Of a DNA stretch of 64,000 nucleotides, positions 18,789-27,635 are shown one piece after another. Position 1 is the stretch's first letter; every line of letters starts with the position of its first letter. The notes beneath the pieces are model-generated. The model did not search any database. It saw only the letters and a program-made list of their open reading frames with translations, and was not told the DNA's origin. Origin of the DNA: Candidatus Woesearchaeota archaeon. GTDB taxonomy: Archaea; Nanobdellota; Nanobdellia; Woesearchaeales; JACPIF01. The stretch covers positions 34,236 through 98,235 of the forward strand of contig JACPIF010000004.1 of NCBI GenBank assembly GCA_016188215.1, written 5' to 3'. A program made the translations under genes and the position numbers.

Positions 18789-21374
18789 CTATTTCTGTAT
18801 CTTAGCCAGAACTTTCTTGTGCAGCCGTTTGATGAACTCGTGCCTGTCTTCAATCTTAAGAATGTCGGTATAGCCCTGCGCAACAAGGTTGAAGGCGAAT
18901 GGGGAGGGTGTTGAGGTATGGATCTCCTTAACTTTTGCAATTCCCTTCTCAACCTGGCTTATCACTAATTCTGAATTCTTGATGTCCATCAAATCTTCAA
19001 GCACTTCCCTTCGTGCTTCCCGCAATATAGGGAAATCTTCAGAGATACGCTTGACTGCGCTCAATAATATCTGTGAGCTTACCTGCTGCCTGCCGACACG
19101 CTTCTGGTGCCCTTTATAGTTCCTTAAAATCATTAGGGAGCGGGCGGCACAATGCCTGAACCTGCGCTTCAGCACTTCTGTCCGCTCAATGGCCAGCTCT
19201 GCAACCTTCCTCAACTCATTTGACTTTAACATGTTGAAAGCTCGCAGCGCCTGCACTTCCCTTGAAGAAGCGACATAAAATCCGTTATCGCTGATGCCAA
19301 TTTCCACATCGCGGTGCTGGATCCGCGAGATTGCAAAGGCAACTGCCCTCGCCAACACATCATTTACCCTTCTTCCAAACAATGTATGGAAAATATGATA
19401 GGTCTGCTTTCCGTCATTAAAGACCTCAATTGTGATAGTCTTGTCAGACGGGACTTCTGAGAAATAGAACTGCTCATAGAAATATTCGTAGATTGAGTTT
19501 GCAGCGTTATCGTCCACGTACAGGTATTCATGGATAAATTTCAGGATATCGGTCCTGGATCGCTTCTTGGTGAACATGTCATTCAGGTTTTTCCTCAATC
19601 TGTTGATCTCAAGCGCCAGGTCAAATGACAGGGGAAGCATCTCTGAAAACCAGCTTGGGACTGTAGGCGGCCTGTTTACTGAAACAGCGACCTGCGCCAC
19701 CATGCCGCGCGCAAACTTAAACTCATAAGTTGCCCCGCCAAGCACGAAGACATCACCAGGTCTCAGCCGCTCCAGGAAGGCTTCATCAATCTTGCCGATG
19801 GACTGCTCGCCGACCTTTACAGTTACAAATGTCTCGTCAGGGATTGTGCCTACATTTGTCATGAAAATAACACGGCTCATCTTTCCCTTGCGGCCGATCA
19901 TGCCAGTTTCCTCATCATGCCATATCTTTGCGTAGATATGCCGCTCCTCCAGCGAGATGTGCTTCCCGGTGAGGTAGTCAATGACTTCCATGAATTCTGC
20001 GCGCTCAATGCCTTTGTAGCAGTGGCTCTGCCTTATCATGGTGAAGAGGTCATTTATGTGCATTTTCTCGGCGATCGACATTGAATATATCTGCTGCGCG
20101 AGCACGTCAAGGCAGTTTGTCGGGATATGGATGCGGTCAATCTTCTTTTCAATGGCTGATTTCAGCAGGACAGCGCATTCAACCAGATCATCGCGGTCAA
20201 GGACAAGAATCCTGCCCTTTGCCGTCTCATGCAGCTTGTGCCCCGAGCGACCGATGCGCTGCAGGCAGCGGGCAACACTTTTCGGGCTGCCCAGCAAAAT
20301 GACTAGGTCAACATACCCTATGTCTATGCCCAACTCCAGCGAGGTTGATGAAACCACTACTTTCAGCTTGCCCTGGCGCAGGCGCTCCTCAATGTCATGG
20401 CGGTGCTCTTTTGAAAGCGAGCCGTGGTGCGCGCCAATGTTCTCATCGTATTGCTTTGGGAACTTGTCCTTCAGGTAGTGCACAACACGCTCTGTTGCAG
20501 ATCGGGTGTTGGTGAAAATCAAGGTAGTGCGATGCTGCCTGATCAGGTCGTCCATTAACTCGTACATCTTTTGGTGCATATCCCCATGCGGCACGTCAAC
20601 AAGATTATCCACAGGAGACAATACCTTGAGGTCAAGCTTCTTCAGAAACTGCACATCTACTATCCTGCATTTCCTGTATTTTCCGTTTTCCAGGCCAACC
20701 AGGAACTGCGCAATCTCTTCAAGAGGGGAGATGGTTGCAGACAACCCGACGCGGGTCATGCCGGGAGCAAGGCGCTGCAATCGCTCAAGAGACAGGGAAA
20801 GATGGACACCGCGCTTGTTCTCTGCCAATGCATGGATCTCGTCTACAATGCACCAGTCAACTGCCTTCAAATGCTCTGAGAATTTCCTGGTTGTAAGAAG
20901 GATTGCCAAAGATTCTGGGGTTGTAATAAGGATGTGGGGCGGCTTTTTCAGCATCTTTGACTTTTCAGAAGCTGTAGTGTCTCCTGTTCTGACACCTACC
21001 CTGATACCGAGCTTGCTGCCATGCAGCTCTTCCATTTCCTTTAATGGATTGATGAGGTTTACAGAAATATCCTGGTTCAATGCCTTTAAAGGAGAAACAT
21101 ATACGCAGTATACTTTGTCCTGCAGGATGCCTTTCTGCGCTGAATCCACCAATTCATTGAGGATGGAGAGGAATGCGGTCAGAGTTTTTGTCGCTCCGGT
21201 CGGTGCACTTACTAGGATATTGCTCCTGCTGTGTATCTCCATGACTCCATAGAGCTGCGGCAGGGAGAAGCTCTTGAACCTTGAGAAGAACCATTTCTTC
21301 ACCAAGGGGTTCAGCATCCCCAACAATTCCTTTTCTGTGTTCTGCTGCTCCTTGTATTCCATGGTTTGTGACAA
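18789..21374 (-). CDS. lhr: Lhr-like DEAD/DEAH superfamily 2 helicase
   Basis: APTGATKT, DEIHALAENKRGVHLSLSLERL, SSTSLELGIDIGYVDLVILLGSPKSVARCLQRIGRSGH. Confidence 0.95.
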   Translation of the reverse strand: MSQTMEYKEQQNTEKELLGMLNPLVKKWFFSRFKSFSLPQLYGVMEIHSRSNILVSAPTGATKTLTAFLSILNELVDSAQKGILQDKVYCVYVSPLKALNQDISVNLINPLKEMEELHGSKLGIRVGVRTGDTTASEKSKMLKKPPHILITTPESLAILLTTRKFSEHLKAVDWCIVDEIHALAENKRGVHLSLSLERLQRLAPGMTRVGLSATISPLEEIAQFLVGLENGKYRKCRIVDVQFLKKLDLKVLSPVDNLVDVPHGDMHQKMYELMDDLIRQHRTTLIFTNTRSATERVVHYLKDKFPKQYDENIGAHHGSLSKEHRHDIEERLRQGKLKVVVSSTSLELGIDIGYVDLVILLGSPKSVARCLQRIGRSGHKLHETAKGRILVLDRDDLVECAVLLKSAIEKKIDRIHIPTNCLDVLAQQIYSMSIAEKMHINDLFTMIRQSHCYKGIERAEFMEVIDYLTGKHISLEERHIYAKIWHDEETGMIGRKGKMSRVIFMTNVGTIPDETFVTVKVGEQSIGKIDEAFLERLRPGDVFVLGGATYEFKFARGMVAQVAVSVNRPPTVPSWFSEMLPLSFDLALEINRLRKNLNDMFTKKRSRTDILKFIHEYLYVDDNAANSIYEYFYEQFYFSEVPSDKTITIEVFNDGKQTYHIFHTLFGRRVNDVLARAVAFAISRIQHRDVEIGISDNGFYVASSREVQALRAFNMLKSNELRKVAELAIERTEVLKRRFRHCAARSLMILRNYKGHQKRVGRQQVSSQILLSAVKRISEDFPILREARREVLEDLMDIKNSELVISQVEKGIAKVKEIHTSTPSPFAFNLVAQGYTDILKIEDRHEFIKRLHKKVLAKIQK

Positions 21375-21495
21375 AGCCTGCCCCTTTAAAAGGATTGCGA
21401 ACAGCTGGAAATATGCTTAGACTGGTATTTGAAGAAAGCTTTAAATAACATCGTCGATATAGGTTCTGGGGCTTTGATTAGTGCAGGTGTTTTTA

Positions 21496-21642
21496 ATGGT
21501 TGAGACCGATCCCCACAGAGACCATATCGGCATTATTGTAGACACGCCGCTGTACTGCTACCGGTGCCAGGTCAGGATGAAGCAGCTGTCTGCTGCACGG
21601 TGGAGATGCACAAGCTGCGGATCTGAGTACGAGGAGAAGTAG
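21496..21642 (+). CDS. Small zinc-ribbon protein (48 aa)
   Basis: MVETDPHRDHIGIIVDTPLYCYRCQVRMKQLSAARWRCTSCGSEYEEK: CxxC...CxxC. Confidence 0.7.
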   Translation: MVETDPHRDHIGIIVDTPLYCYRCQVRMKQLSAARWRCTSCGSEYEEK

Positions 21643-21726
21643 CGAAATTTACTTCTTTTCAGTTTTATTTATGTGTTTATCTACATCTTATGTAAGTTTA
21701 AAAGATTAATAATACGGCAAAGAGGC

Positions 21727-21873
21727 ACAATCTATTGTGGACAATAGATTGTAGGATATTCTTTGTAAATTATAGAAAATTATAGAAAATTTTGAAAAAC
21801 CATCAAATTGTCAAAATTCTCTAAGAGAACTTTGAATGAAAATGATAAATTAGGGGATTATTCAAAGTTCTCT
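21727..21873. repeat. Cluster of long AT-rich perfect palindromes
   Basis: ACAATCTATTGT-gg-ACAATAGATTGT (21727-21752); AGAGAACTTTGAAT...ATTCAAAGTTCTCT (21824-21873). Confidence 0.75.
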
Positions 21874-21971
21874 ATATGTTATTAACAGCCATATGTATTC
21901 TAGAAACATACATTATATCTAAACTTAGAATTTTTACGCAATCTTTATAAACATCATACTATCCCCAGTCG

Positions 21972-22037
21972 ATGGCTAGCAACAGCCGTTCTAGCGCCGC
22001 AAGGCGCGAACATGTCAAATTTCAAACTTTAGGGTAG
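21972..22037 (+). CDS. Putative leaderless micro-ORF (21 aa) ahead of S19e operon
   Basis: MASNSRSSAARREHVKFQTLG; ATG lies about 25 nt after TATA-like tctttataaa. Confidence 0.3.
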   Translation: MASNSRSSAARREHVKFQTLG

Positions 22038-22050
22038 ATAAACTTAAAGA

Positions 22051-22175
22051 TAAACTAACAATTTGCAAGGGAGCAACGAGATAAATCTCGTTGCACTGTG
22101 CGAGGTCCCCGAACCGCAATTTACAGCAAGCATCGGGGACATATTTGGGCGCGCATTTCGCGCTAGTTTCCAACT
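22051..22175 (+). repeat. Structured three-hairpin intergenic element, copy 4 (reference orientation)
   Basis: GCAACGAGA-taaa-TCTCGTTGC (22073-22094); ctgtgcgag; GTCCCCGA...TCGGGGAC (22105-22140); GCGCG-cattt-CGCGC (22149-22163). Confidence 0.88.
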
Positions 22176-22211
22176 AGTAAAAGTGAATAACAAAAACAAC
22201 TAAACTAAAAA

Positions 22212-22880
22212 ATGGCAACAATCTATGATGTACCGGCGCAGGAGCTCGTTGAGAAGGCAGCTGAAAAGCTGAAATCTGTGAATGAGATACAGCCGCCTGC
22301 GTGGGCGCCGTTCGTCAAGACAGGACATTCCAAAGAAAGGCCGCCTGCGCGGGATGACTGGTGGCATGTGCGGGCTGCGGCAGTGCTGCGGGTAGTCTAT
22401 CGGCTGGGCCCTGTCGGCGTGTCAAAGCTGCGCGTCAAGTACGGCGGCAGGAAAAACAGGGGAGCAGCTGGCGAGCACACTTACAGCGGCTCCGGCAATA
22501 TCCTCAGGAAAATCCTGCAGCAGCTTGAGAAAGCCGGGCTGGTGAAGCAGGTCACCAAGGATGTCCACAAGGGAAGAATCATAACTCCAAAAGGAAAATC
22601 ATTGCTTGACAAGACAGCTACTGAAATAATTGCAGGATCAGCCAAACCAGTGCAGAAGACTGAGGCAAGCGCAGCTGCAGAGCAAAAGCCGAAGCATGAA
22701 AAGAAGGCTGAGAAACTGGAAGAGAAAGCTGAGAACCTGGAAAAACAAAGTTTTTCTGGCGCCAGAAATGCGCGCATTTCTGAGCGAGCCGAAAAGACTG
22801 AAAAGGCAGAGAAAACCGCTGAAAAGACGGAGAAAAACGTTGGGAAGGCTGAGGTTGCGGCAGAACATGTCGGAGCTTGA
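22212..22880 (+). CDS. rps19e: 30S ribosomal protein S19e with K/E-rich C-terminal extension
   Basis: [21 protein letters not shown]...[35 protein letters not shown]. Confidence 0.95.
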   Translation: MATIYDVPAQELVEKAAEKLKSVNEIQPPAWAPFVKTGHSKERPPARDDWWHVRAAAVLRVVYRLGPVGVSKLRVKYGGRKNRGAAGEHTYSGSGNILRKILQQLEKAGLVKQVTKDVHKGRIITPKGKSLLDKTATEIIAGSAKPVQKTEASAAAEQKPKHEKKAEKLEEKAENLEKQSFSGARNARISERAEKTEKAEKTAEKTEKNVGKAEVAAEHVGA

Positions 22881-23187
22881 TGAGATCAGGAAGCGAAAGC
22901 TGGAAGAATTGATGCGCGCACAGCAGCAACAGCACAATAATGATGAGCAGGAATTTGCGCAGCAGGTGCAGCAGCTTGAGGCTATTGTCAAGCAGCGGCT
23001 GACAAAGGAAGCGGTGCAGCGCTACGGCAATATAAAAGCGGCAAACCCGCAGAAAGCCGTGCAGCTGCTTGCGGTGCTCGGACAGCTGATACAGGGCGGC
23101 AGGATTGATACAATTGACGATGAATTGCTCAAGAAAATACTGATCCGCATGCAGGAGCCCAAGAAAGATTTCAATATCAGGAAATAA
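22867..23187 (+). CDS. PDCD5-like DNA-binding protein
   Basis: [22 protein letters not shown]...[32 protein letters not shown]. Confidence 0.93.
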   Translation: MSELDEIRKRKLEELMRAQQQQHNNDEQEFAQQVQQLEAIVKQRLTKEAVQRYGNIKAANPQKAVQLLAVLGQLIQGGRIDTIDDELLKKILIRMQEPKKDFNIRK

Positions 23188-23191
23188 AAAA

Positions 23192-23365
23192 ATGGCACGA
23201 TACAAGCATCCAAGCAGGAAACAAAGGCTGGTAAAGCTTAACAAGAGAACGAGATGGGCGCCGTTCTGGACTGTAATGAAGATATACGGCAAAGGAAGAA
23301 GGATACATCCCGGAAGGCATACAAAAGTTAAGCGAAGCTGGCGAAGGACCAAGACAAAGGCGTGA
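23192..23365 (+). CDS. rpl39e: 50S ribosomal protein L39e
   Basis: MARYKHPSRKQRLVKLNKRTRWAPFWTVMKIYGKGRRIHPGRHTKVKRSWRRTKTKA; absent from ORF track because short. Confidence 0.93.
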   Translation: MARYKHPSRKQRLVKLNKRTRWAPFWTVMKIYGKGRRIHPGRHTKVKRSWRRTKTKA

Positions 23366-23367
23366 AC

Positions 23368-23967
23368 ATGGCACTTGAACGAATCTATAATGTCCCTTTG
23401 AGGAAGGAATTCATGAAGGCCCCAAGGTACAGGAGGGCGAAGAAAGCAGTCATAGCATTGCGTGAGTTCCTTGCAAAGCACATGAAGGCTGATATTGATA
23501 AGGTTAAGATACAGCAGTATGCAAACTTATTGATATGGAAGCGAGGCATGCAGAGCCCTCCGCACCACATCAAGATCAAGGCAGTCAAGCAGGACGATGG
23601 AACTGTTATAGCGGAGCTTGTTGGCGCACCCGAGAAAAAGGTTGAGAAACTGGAAGAAAAGACAGAGAAGGCCGGAAAGGCTGAGGTAGGCGCGCAGCCA
23701 GCTGAAAAACAGGAACAGGAGAAACCAAAGCGATTAGGCAAGAAAGCCCTGCAGAAAGAGATGCAGCAGGTCCAAGGAAAGATTGAAGAGGCTGCAGCTG
23801 AGTTGAAAGAGAAGATTGAGGAGCACCAGAAAGAAGCTAAAAAAGTTGAGGGAGAAGAGATTAAAGAGCTCAAGCACGAGCAGGAAACCGTGAAGAAACA
23901 CAAGCCCAAAACTCCCAAGCAGCCCAAGACCCAGGAGACTCATCCGACCGGGCCGCAGCACCAGTGA
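23368..23967 (+). CDS. rpl31e: 50S ribosomal protein L31e with long charged C-terminal extension
   Basis: MALERIYNVPLRKEFMKAPRYRRAKKAVIALREFLAKHMKAD. Confidence 0.93.
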   Translation: MALERIYNVPLRKEFMKAPRYRRAKKAVIALREFLAKHMKADIDKVKIQQYANLLIWKRGMQSPPHHIKIKAVKQDDGTVIAELVGAPEKKVEKLEEKTEKAGKAEVGAQPAEKQEQEKPKRLGKKALQKEMQQVQGKIEEAAAELKEKIEEHQKEAKKVEGEEIKELKHEQETVKKHKPKTPKQPKTQETHPTGPQHQ

Positions 23968-23993
23968 ATCCCATTACTATATTCTTATTTAGG

Positions 23994-24707
23994 TTATTTG
24001 CTGGACCTTTTCATTGTCTTATAACCATAGTACGAAAGAAGGGCCAATATAATTAAAACAAGCACATATACTACCAACTTCTTTACATTAATTCCACCAG
24101 AGCAGTCATAATCATTTCCGCCGCTGCAATCAGGATCACATAACCCGTCTGCTGCTTTATCACACACTCCATCTGCCTGCCCGGACCTGCAATCTGAAGA
24201 GCATGCTATATAATTCTCGCCTTTGTCGCATACCCTGTTGCCACAGGTGCAATCGCTTGGACAGGTGTCTATAGATTCAATGCCTTCGCATACCTTGTTC
24301 TCGTTGCACACTGAGAATGAGCTTACGTCCACTTCAAACATTATCTCCCTACCCTTCAGGATTAATACGCTTTTTGCGTTTGGGTAGTAAGGGAGAACCA
24401 GGTCTACCACAGTTGAGCTTGGCTGACTAGCCGCTGCTCCGCCTGGAGCGCGAAAAATCGCGACTTCTACGTTAAAAGTTGTCTCGTAAAGAACCTCGCC
24501 ATTAAATGAAGTGATTCTGGCAGTATACAGCTTGCCATCTGTTTTACTCATTGGCTCTGCTGGAACAAGCTCTATATTCTTGAGCGTGAATTTTCCTGAG
24601 TCAAAGTCAAGGGCAATCGAATACGACACTGTTTCGGCTTTGACCAATGATATCAATGCGAAAATTGCTAGCATCACTAAGAAAATTTTCATTTGAGTTT
24701 TCCCCAT
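23994..24707 (-). CDS. Secreted Cys-rich protein with C-terminal TM anchor
   Basis: Signal peptide; CNENKVCEGIESIDTCPSDCTCGNRVCDKGENYIACSSDC...; C-terminal TM followed by KRSSK. Confidence 0.75.
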   Translation of the reverse strand: MGKTQMKIFLVMLAIFALISLVKAETVSYSIALDFDSGKFTLKNIELVPAEPMSKTDGKLYTARITSFNGEVLYETTFNVEVAIFRAPGGAAASQPSSTVVDLVLPYYPNAKSVLILKGREIMFEVDVSSFSVCNENKVCEGIESIDTCPSDCTCGNRVCDKGENYIACSSDCRSGQADGVCDKAADGLCDPDCSGGNDYDCSGGINVKKLVVYVLVLIILALLSYYGYKTMKRSSK

Positions 24708-24725
24708 TTTATTTTCATCTCCTTT

Positions 24726-27635
24726 TTATCCCGCGTCTCCACAAAATCTGCGGCCCCTGGTTCCCTGTGGTTCAATCCCGCTGGGAGATTCGTTAGTGCA
24801 ACTCGTTGAAGAGAGTCTGGCTGTAATATTTATATCCTCTGATTTCATAATAAAAGAGCAGGTTTGATTCATTGGATTCTCACACGGGCTTGCCATCCAG
24901 CGGAAAAACCTTGAGCCGTCAAAAGCTTCGGCCTTTATCGAGAACCTTGATGATTCTGGCCAATTTGTTTTTCCCATCTTGCAGTTATAGCCGCAGATTT
25001 CCTTCTCCAGAGTAGAGTTGTATAATATGAACTTGCCGTCGCCAGTACCCTCTTTTGTTACGGTTACTGTAAATGTCCTGGGCTTATTTAGCTCAACTTT
25101 CAGCCCTGGGCCTGGCGCGTGGGTTGCAGTGAAAGCATCAATCTTCTTCTGGATCTCGCGCTCGTTCACCGGCCCGAAATCAATCCCAAGGTCTACGCTG
25201 ACCATCAAAGATAGTTTTGCAGGCCGTATGTTCTTATGCACAAATGCGCAGCCGCCATCACTCCAGTCGCTTCCGTCAGGGAACAGGCCGAGCGCAGGAT
25301 AGCTTGCCACGGGATGCTTGTAATATGTTGTTCCAGGCATATCTTTAATGCCGGTGAAGTAATGCACTCCGCGGACACCTTCAAGGTCGCCCCATTTCCT
25401 TTTGGCTTCTTCCACGTTAGTGGCGCAGTTCGGCAAGTCATAGTATTGCATATAATCATTCCCACCATATTCCACGTATTCGTCCCCAAGGCTGCCTATT
25501 GCATGGCCGAGCTCATGAACCAGTGTCCTTCCTACAAATTCCTGCCCTCTTATAGGATCCTGCAATGAAAGAAATACTTTTCCCCCAGAAGCGTCTGAAG
25601 TTGGGAAGTTGGCAAAAGACCTGAATAGCTCCACTGATGAGACTATGACAGTGTCCCTGCTGCATGTCCTGACAAACCTCTCGTAATCGTCATAATCGGG
25701 GACAGTAAGATTGCCCACGCCTTCAAACCCTGAAGGCTCCTCGTGATGCTTATAGTCCGGAGCCAAGACCATCCAAACATTAAATTTCTGCTTGTTTTCC
25801 TTGAACGGAGAAAGGCTGAACACGCCAAGCTTATTTTGCGATATGCTTTCAAAATCCATGAGCAGGTTTATTCCCTCCTTCAGCACATTGTAATCCTTAA
25901 AACCATCGCCTACAAAGACTATGTCCAGCTTGTCTTTCGGATCGCCATTGACCCAGACTGGCTTGCAGGCTGGCTCGCCTATGCATTTGCGCACCTGTGA
26001 ATTGCATGTCCTTCCTTCTCCGCAGTCACTGTCGGAACAGCAGTCAAATTTCTGGCATTTGTGATTGTTGACAGTGCCGCATGCGCATTGCACTGGAACG
26101 CAGCCCTGTTCAGAGCATGCCTTGTCATTCGGGCATTCTGAATCGCCACTGCAGCCTGCAGTGAATTTTGCAATCACTGAATGAGCATTCTGAATCTTAA
26201 TAGTGCATTCATTCTGAGTGCCGGCGCACGAGCCGCTCCAGCTTTCAAATAACCATCCCTTTGCAGGCTCAGCTATTAGCCTGACTGTATCTCCAGGAGC
26301 ATACATCGCAGAGCAATTGTTTCCGCAATCAATCCTGCCGTCTGCAGTCTCCACCCTGCCATTCCCGACTGTCCCTGCTGAAAGCCTTGGCTCATGGCCC
26401 CCCAGCTTGCCGAAAGATATGCGCATCATCCCCCTTTCAGTATTGTATACCACCCAGAGAACAATGTCGCCATAAGCTTCGTCAATCGGGCCGGATGCGC
26501 CAACTTTATTCCAGTTTTCCAGCACCAACTTCCTCGTCCTTCCATCGGGAAACATGCCCCAGATGTTCCAGTCAATCGGTACAATCGGAAGGACTTTCCA
26601 TGTGCCGGAAGAGCTGCTGTACTGCCATGTGGCATTTGGATACAGGATAAGTTTTGTAGGAGGAACTTTCAATCTTACAGCTTCATCCCATGCATTCACT
26701 GAAGAGCCGCCCTTGGCAGAAGACAGCTCCATCGTGTATATGCGCCAGATGCCGAAAAGGTTGGCATCAAGGAGATTCTCTTTCTGGGGCTCGTCAGAAG
26801 TGTCATTGAGCACTTTCAGGATTTCATCCTTTACCTTGTCTATGGTTTCATTCTCGGTAAGGTTGCTGGCGGCTGTTTGATTTATTGGAGCGATTGGAGT
26901 GAGGTTTATGCTGGTGGCATTATCCGCCCCTATCTTTGGCTCGCCGGTTATGTTGCTCACATTAAGGATTGTTATTGGGATATCCTCAGGAGCGCTCTCA
27001 TTCGGGGGGCTTATGATGATTAACTTTGTTATGTTTTCAATGTCAGTCTCATTGCTGCCATTCAGGATCATCTTGATAAACCCGGGACCAATCATTGTCC
27101 CGTTGAAGCCAGGGCCAATCTCAACTTTTATGTATCCCGGGCCAATAGTTACATTCAAGCCAGGGCCGAGCTCAGGCGCCACAAATCCCGGGCCAATGGT
27201 TGCCTTCTTGTACCCTTCGCCAATCTCAGGCCTTGTGTAATTATCTGTAGTTGGTGCCACAAATCCCGGGCCAACCGTAGCTTTCTCATAGCCGGGGCCA
27301 ATGGTTGCATTAACGTACCCCGCGCCGATAGTAGGCGATGTGTAATTGCCATCAGATTTTGGGGCTATGTAGCCTTCGCCTGCAGTAGGAGACTTATAGC
27401 TGTTGTCTGAAGTGGGTGATGTGTAACTATTGTCTGAAGTTGGGGATTTATAGCTGCTGTCTGAGGTCGGTGAAATATAACTGCCGTCTGAAGCAGGCGA
27501 GCTGTAGGATGAGGTCTCGTTGGCAGTTGCGTAGCCAGTCAATGACGGCGGGGCAAGCAGAACGATGAGGACCAGCAGGAAAGCAGGTATACAAATATTC
27601 CACGCGTCTGAAGTTATGATTTTATGGATATTCAT
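24726..27635 (-). CDS. Large secreted surface protein: N-terminal tandem repeats, GTW-domain, M64-like IgA-peptidase domain
   Basis: VHELGHAIGSLGDEY zinc motif; repeats SPTSDNSY / IGPGYxxA; signal peptide. Confidence 0.85.
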   Translation of the reverse strand: MNIHKIITSDAWNICIPAFLLVLIVLLAPPSLTGYATANETSSYSSPASDGSYISPTSDSSYKSPTSDNSYTSPTSDNSYKSPTAGEGYIAPKSDGNYTSPTIGAGYVNATIGPGYEKATVGPGFVAPTTDNYTRPEIGEGYKKATIGPGFVAPELGPGLNVTIGPGYIKVEIGPGFNGTMIGPGFIKMILNGSNETDIENITKLIIISPPNESAPEDIPITILNVSNITGEPKIGADNATSINLTPIAPINQTAASNLTENETIDKVKDEILKVLNDTSDEPQKENLLDANLFGIWRIYTMELSSAKGGSSVNAWDEAVRLKVPPTKLILYPNATWQYSSSSGTWKVLPIVPIDWNIWGMFPDGRTRKLVLENWNKVGASGPIDEAYGDIVLWVVYNTERGMMRISFGKLGGHEPRLSAGTVGNGRVETADGRIDCGNNCSAMYAPGDTVRLIAEPAKGWLFESWSGSCAGTQNECTIKIQNAHSVIAKFTAGCSGDSECPNDKACSEQGCVPVQCACGTVNNHKCQKFDCCSDSDCGEGRTCNSQVRKCIGEPACKPVWVNGDPKDKLDIVFVGDGFKDYNVLKEGINLLMDFESISQNKLGVFSLSPFKENKQKFNVWMVLAPDYKHHEEPSGFEGVGNLTVPDYDDYERFVRTCSRDTVIVSSVELFRSFANFPTSDASGGKVFLSLQDPIRGQEFVGRTLVHELGHAIGSLGDEYVEYGGNDYMQYYDLPNCATNVEEAKRKWGDLEGVRGVHYFTGIKDMPGTTYYKHPVASYPALGLFPDGSDWSDGGCAFVHKNIRPAKLSLMVSVDLGIDFGPVNEREIQKKIDAFTATHAPGPGLKVELNKPRTFTVTVTKEGTGDGKFILYNSTLEKEICGYNCKMGKTNWPESSRFSIKAEAFDGSRFFRWMASPCENPMNQTCSFIMKSEDINITARLSSTSCTNESPSGIEPQGTRGRRFCGDAG

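Noticed and set aside
18595-18790. Ninth copy of the structured intergenic family
   Set aside because: Lacks the GTCC..CGA/TCG..GGAC central hairpin and the ACAGC loop.
20506-21252. 248-aa plus-strand ORF
   Set aside because: Lies wholly antisense to the lhr helicase, whose motifs are intact; shadow ORF.
22105-22140. Central GTCC...GGAC hairpins as simple transcription terminators
   Set aside because: No T-tract follows most copies, loop sequence is conserved, some copies precede operons, and flanking boxes are conserved too.
27060-27540. Regular repeats on the + strand resembling a CRISPR array
   Set aside because: They are in-frame amino-acid repeats of the minus-strand surface protein; no constant repeat with unique spacers and no cas genes.
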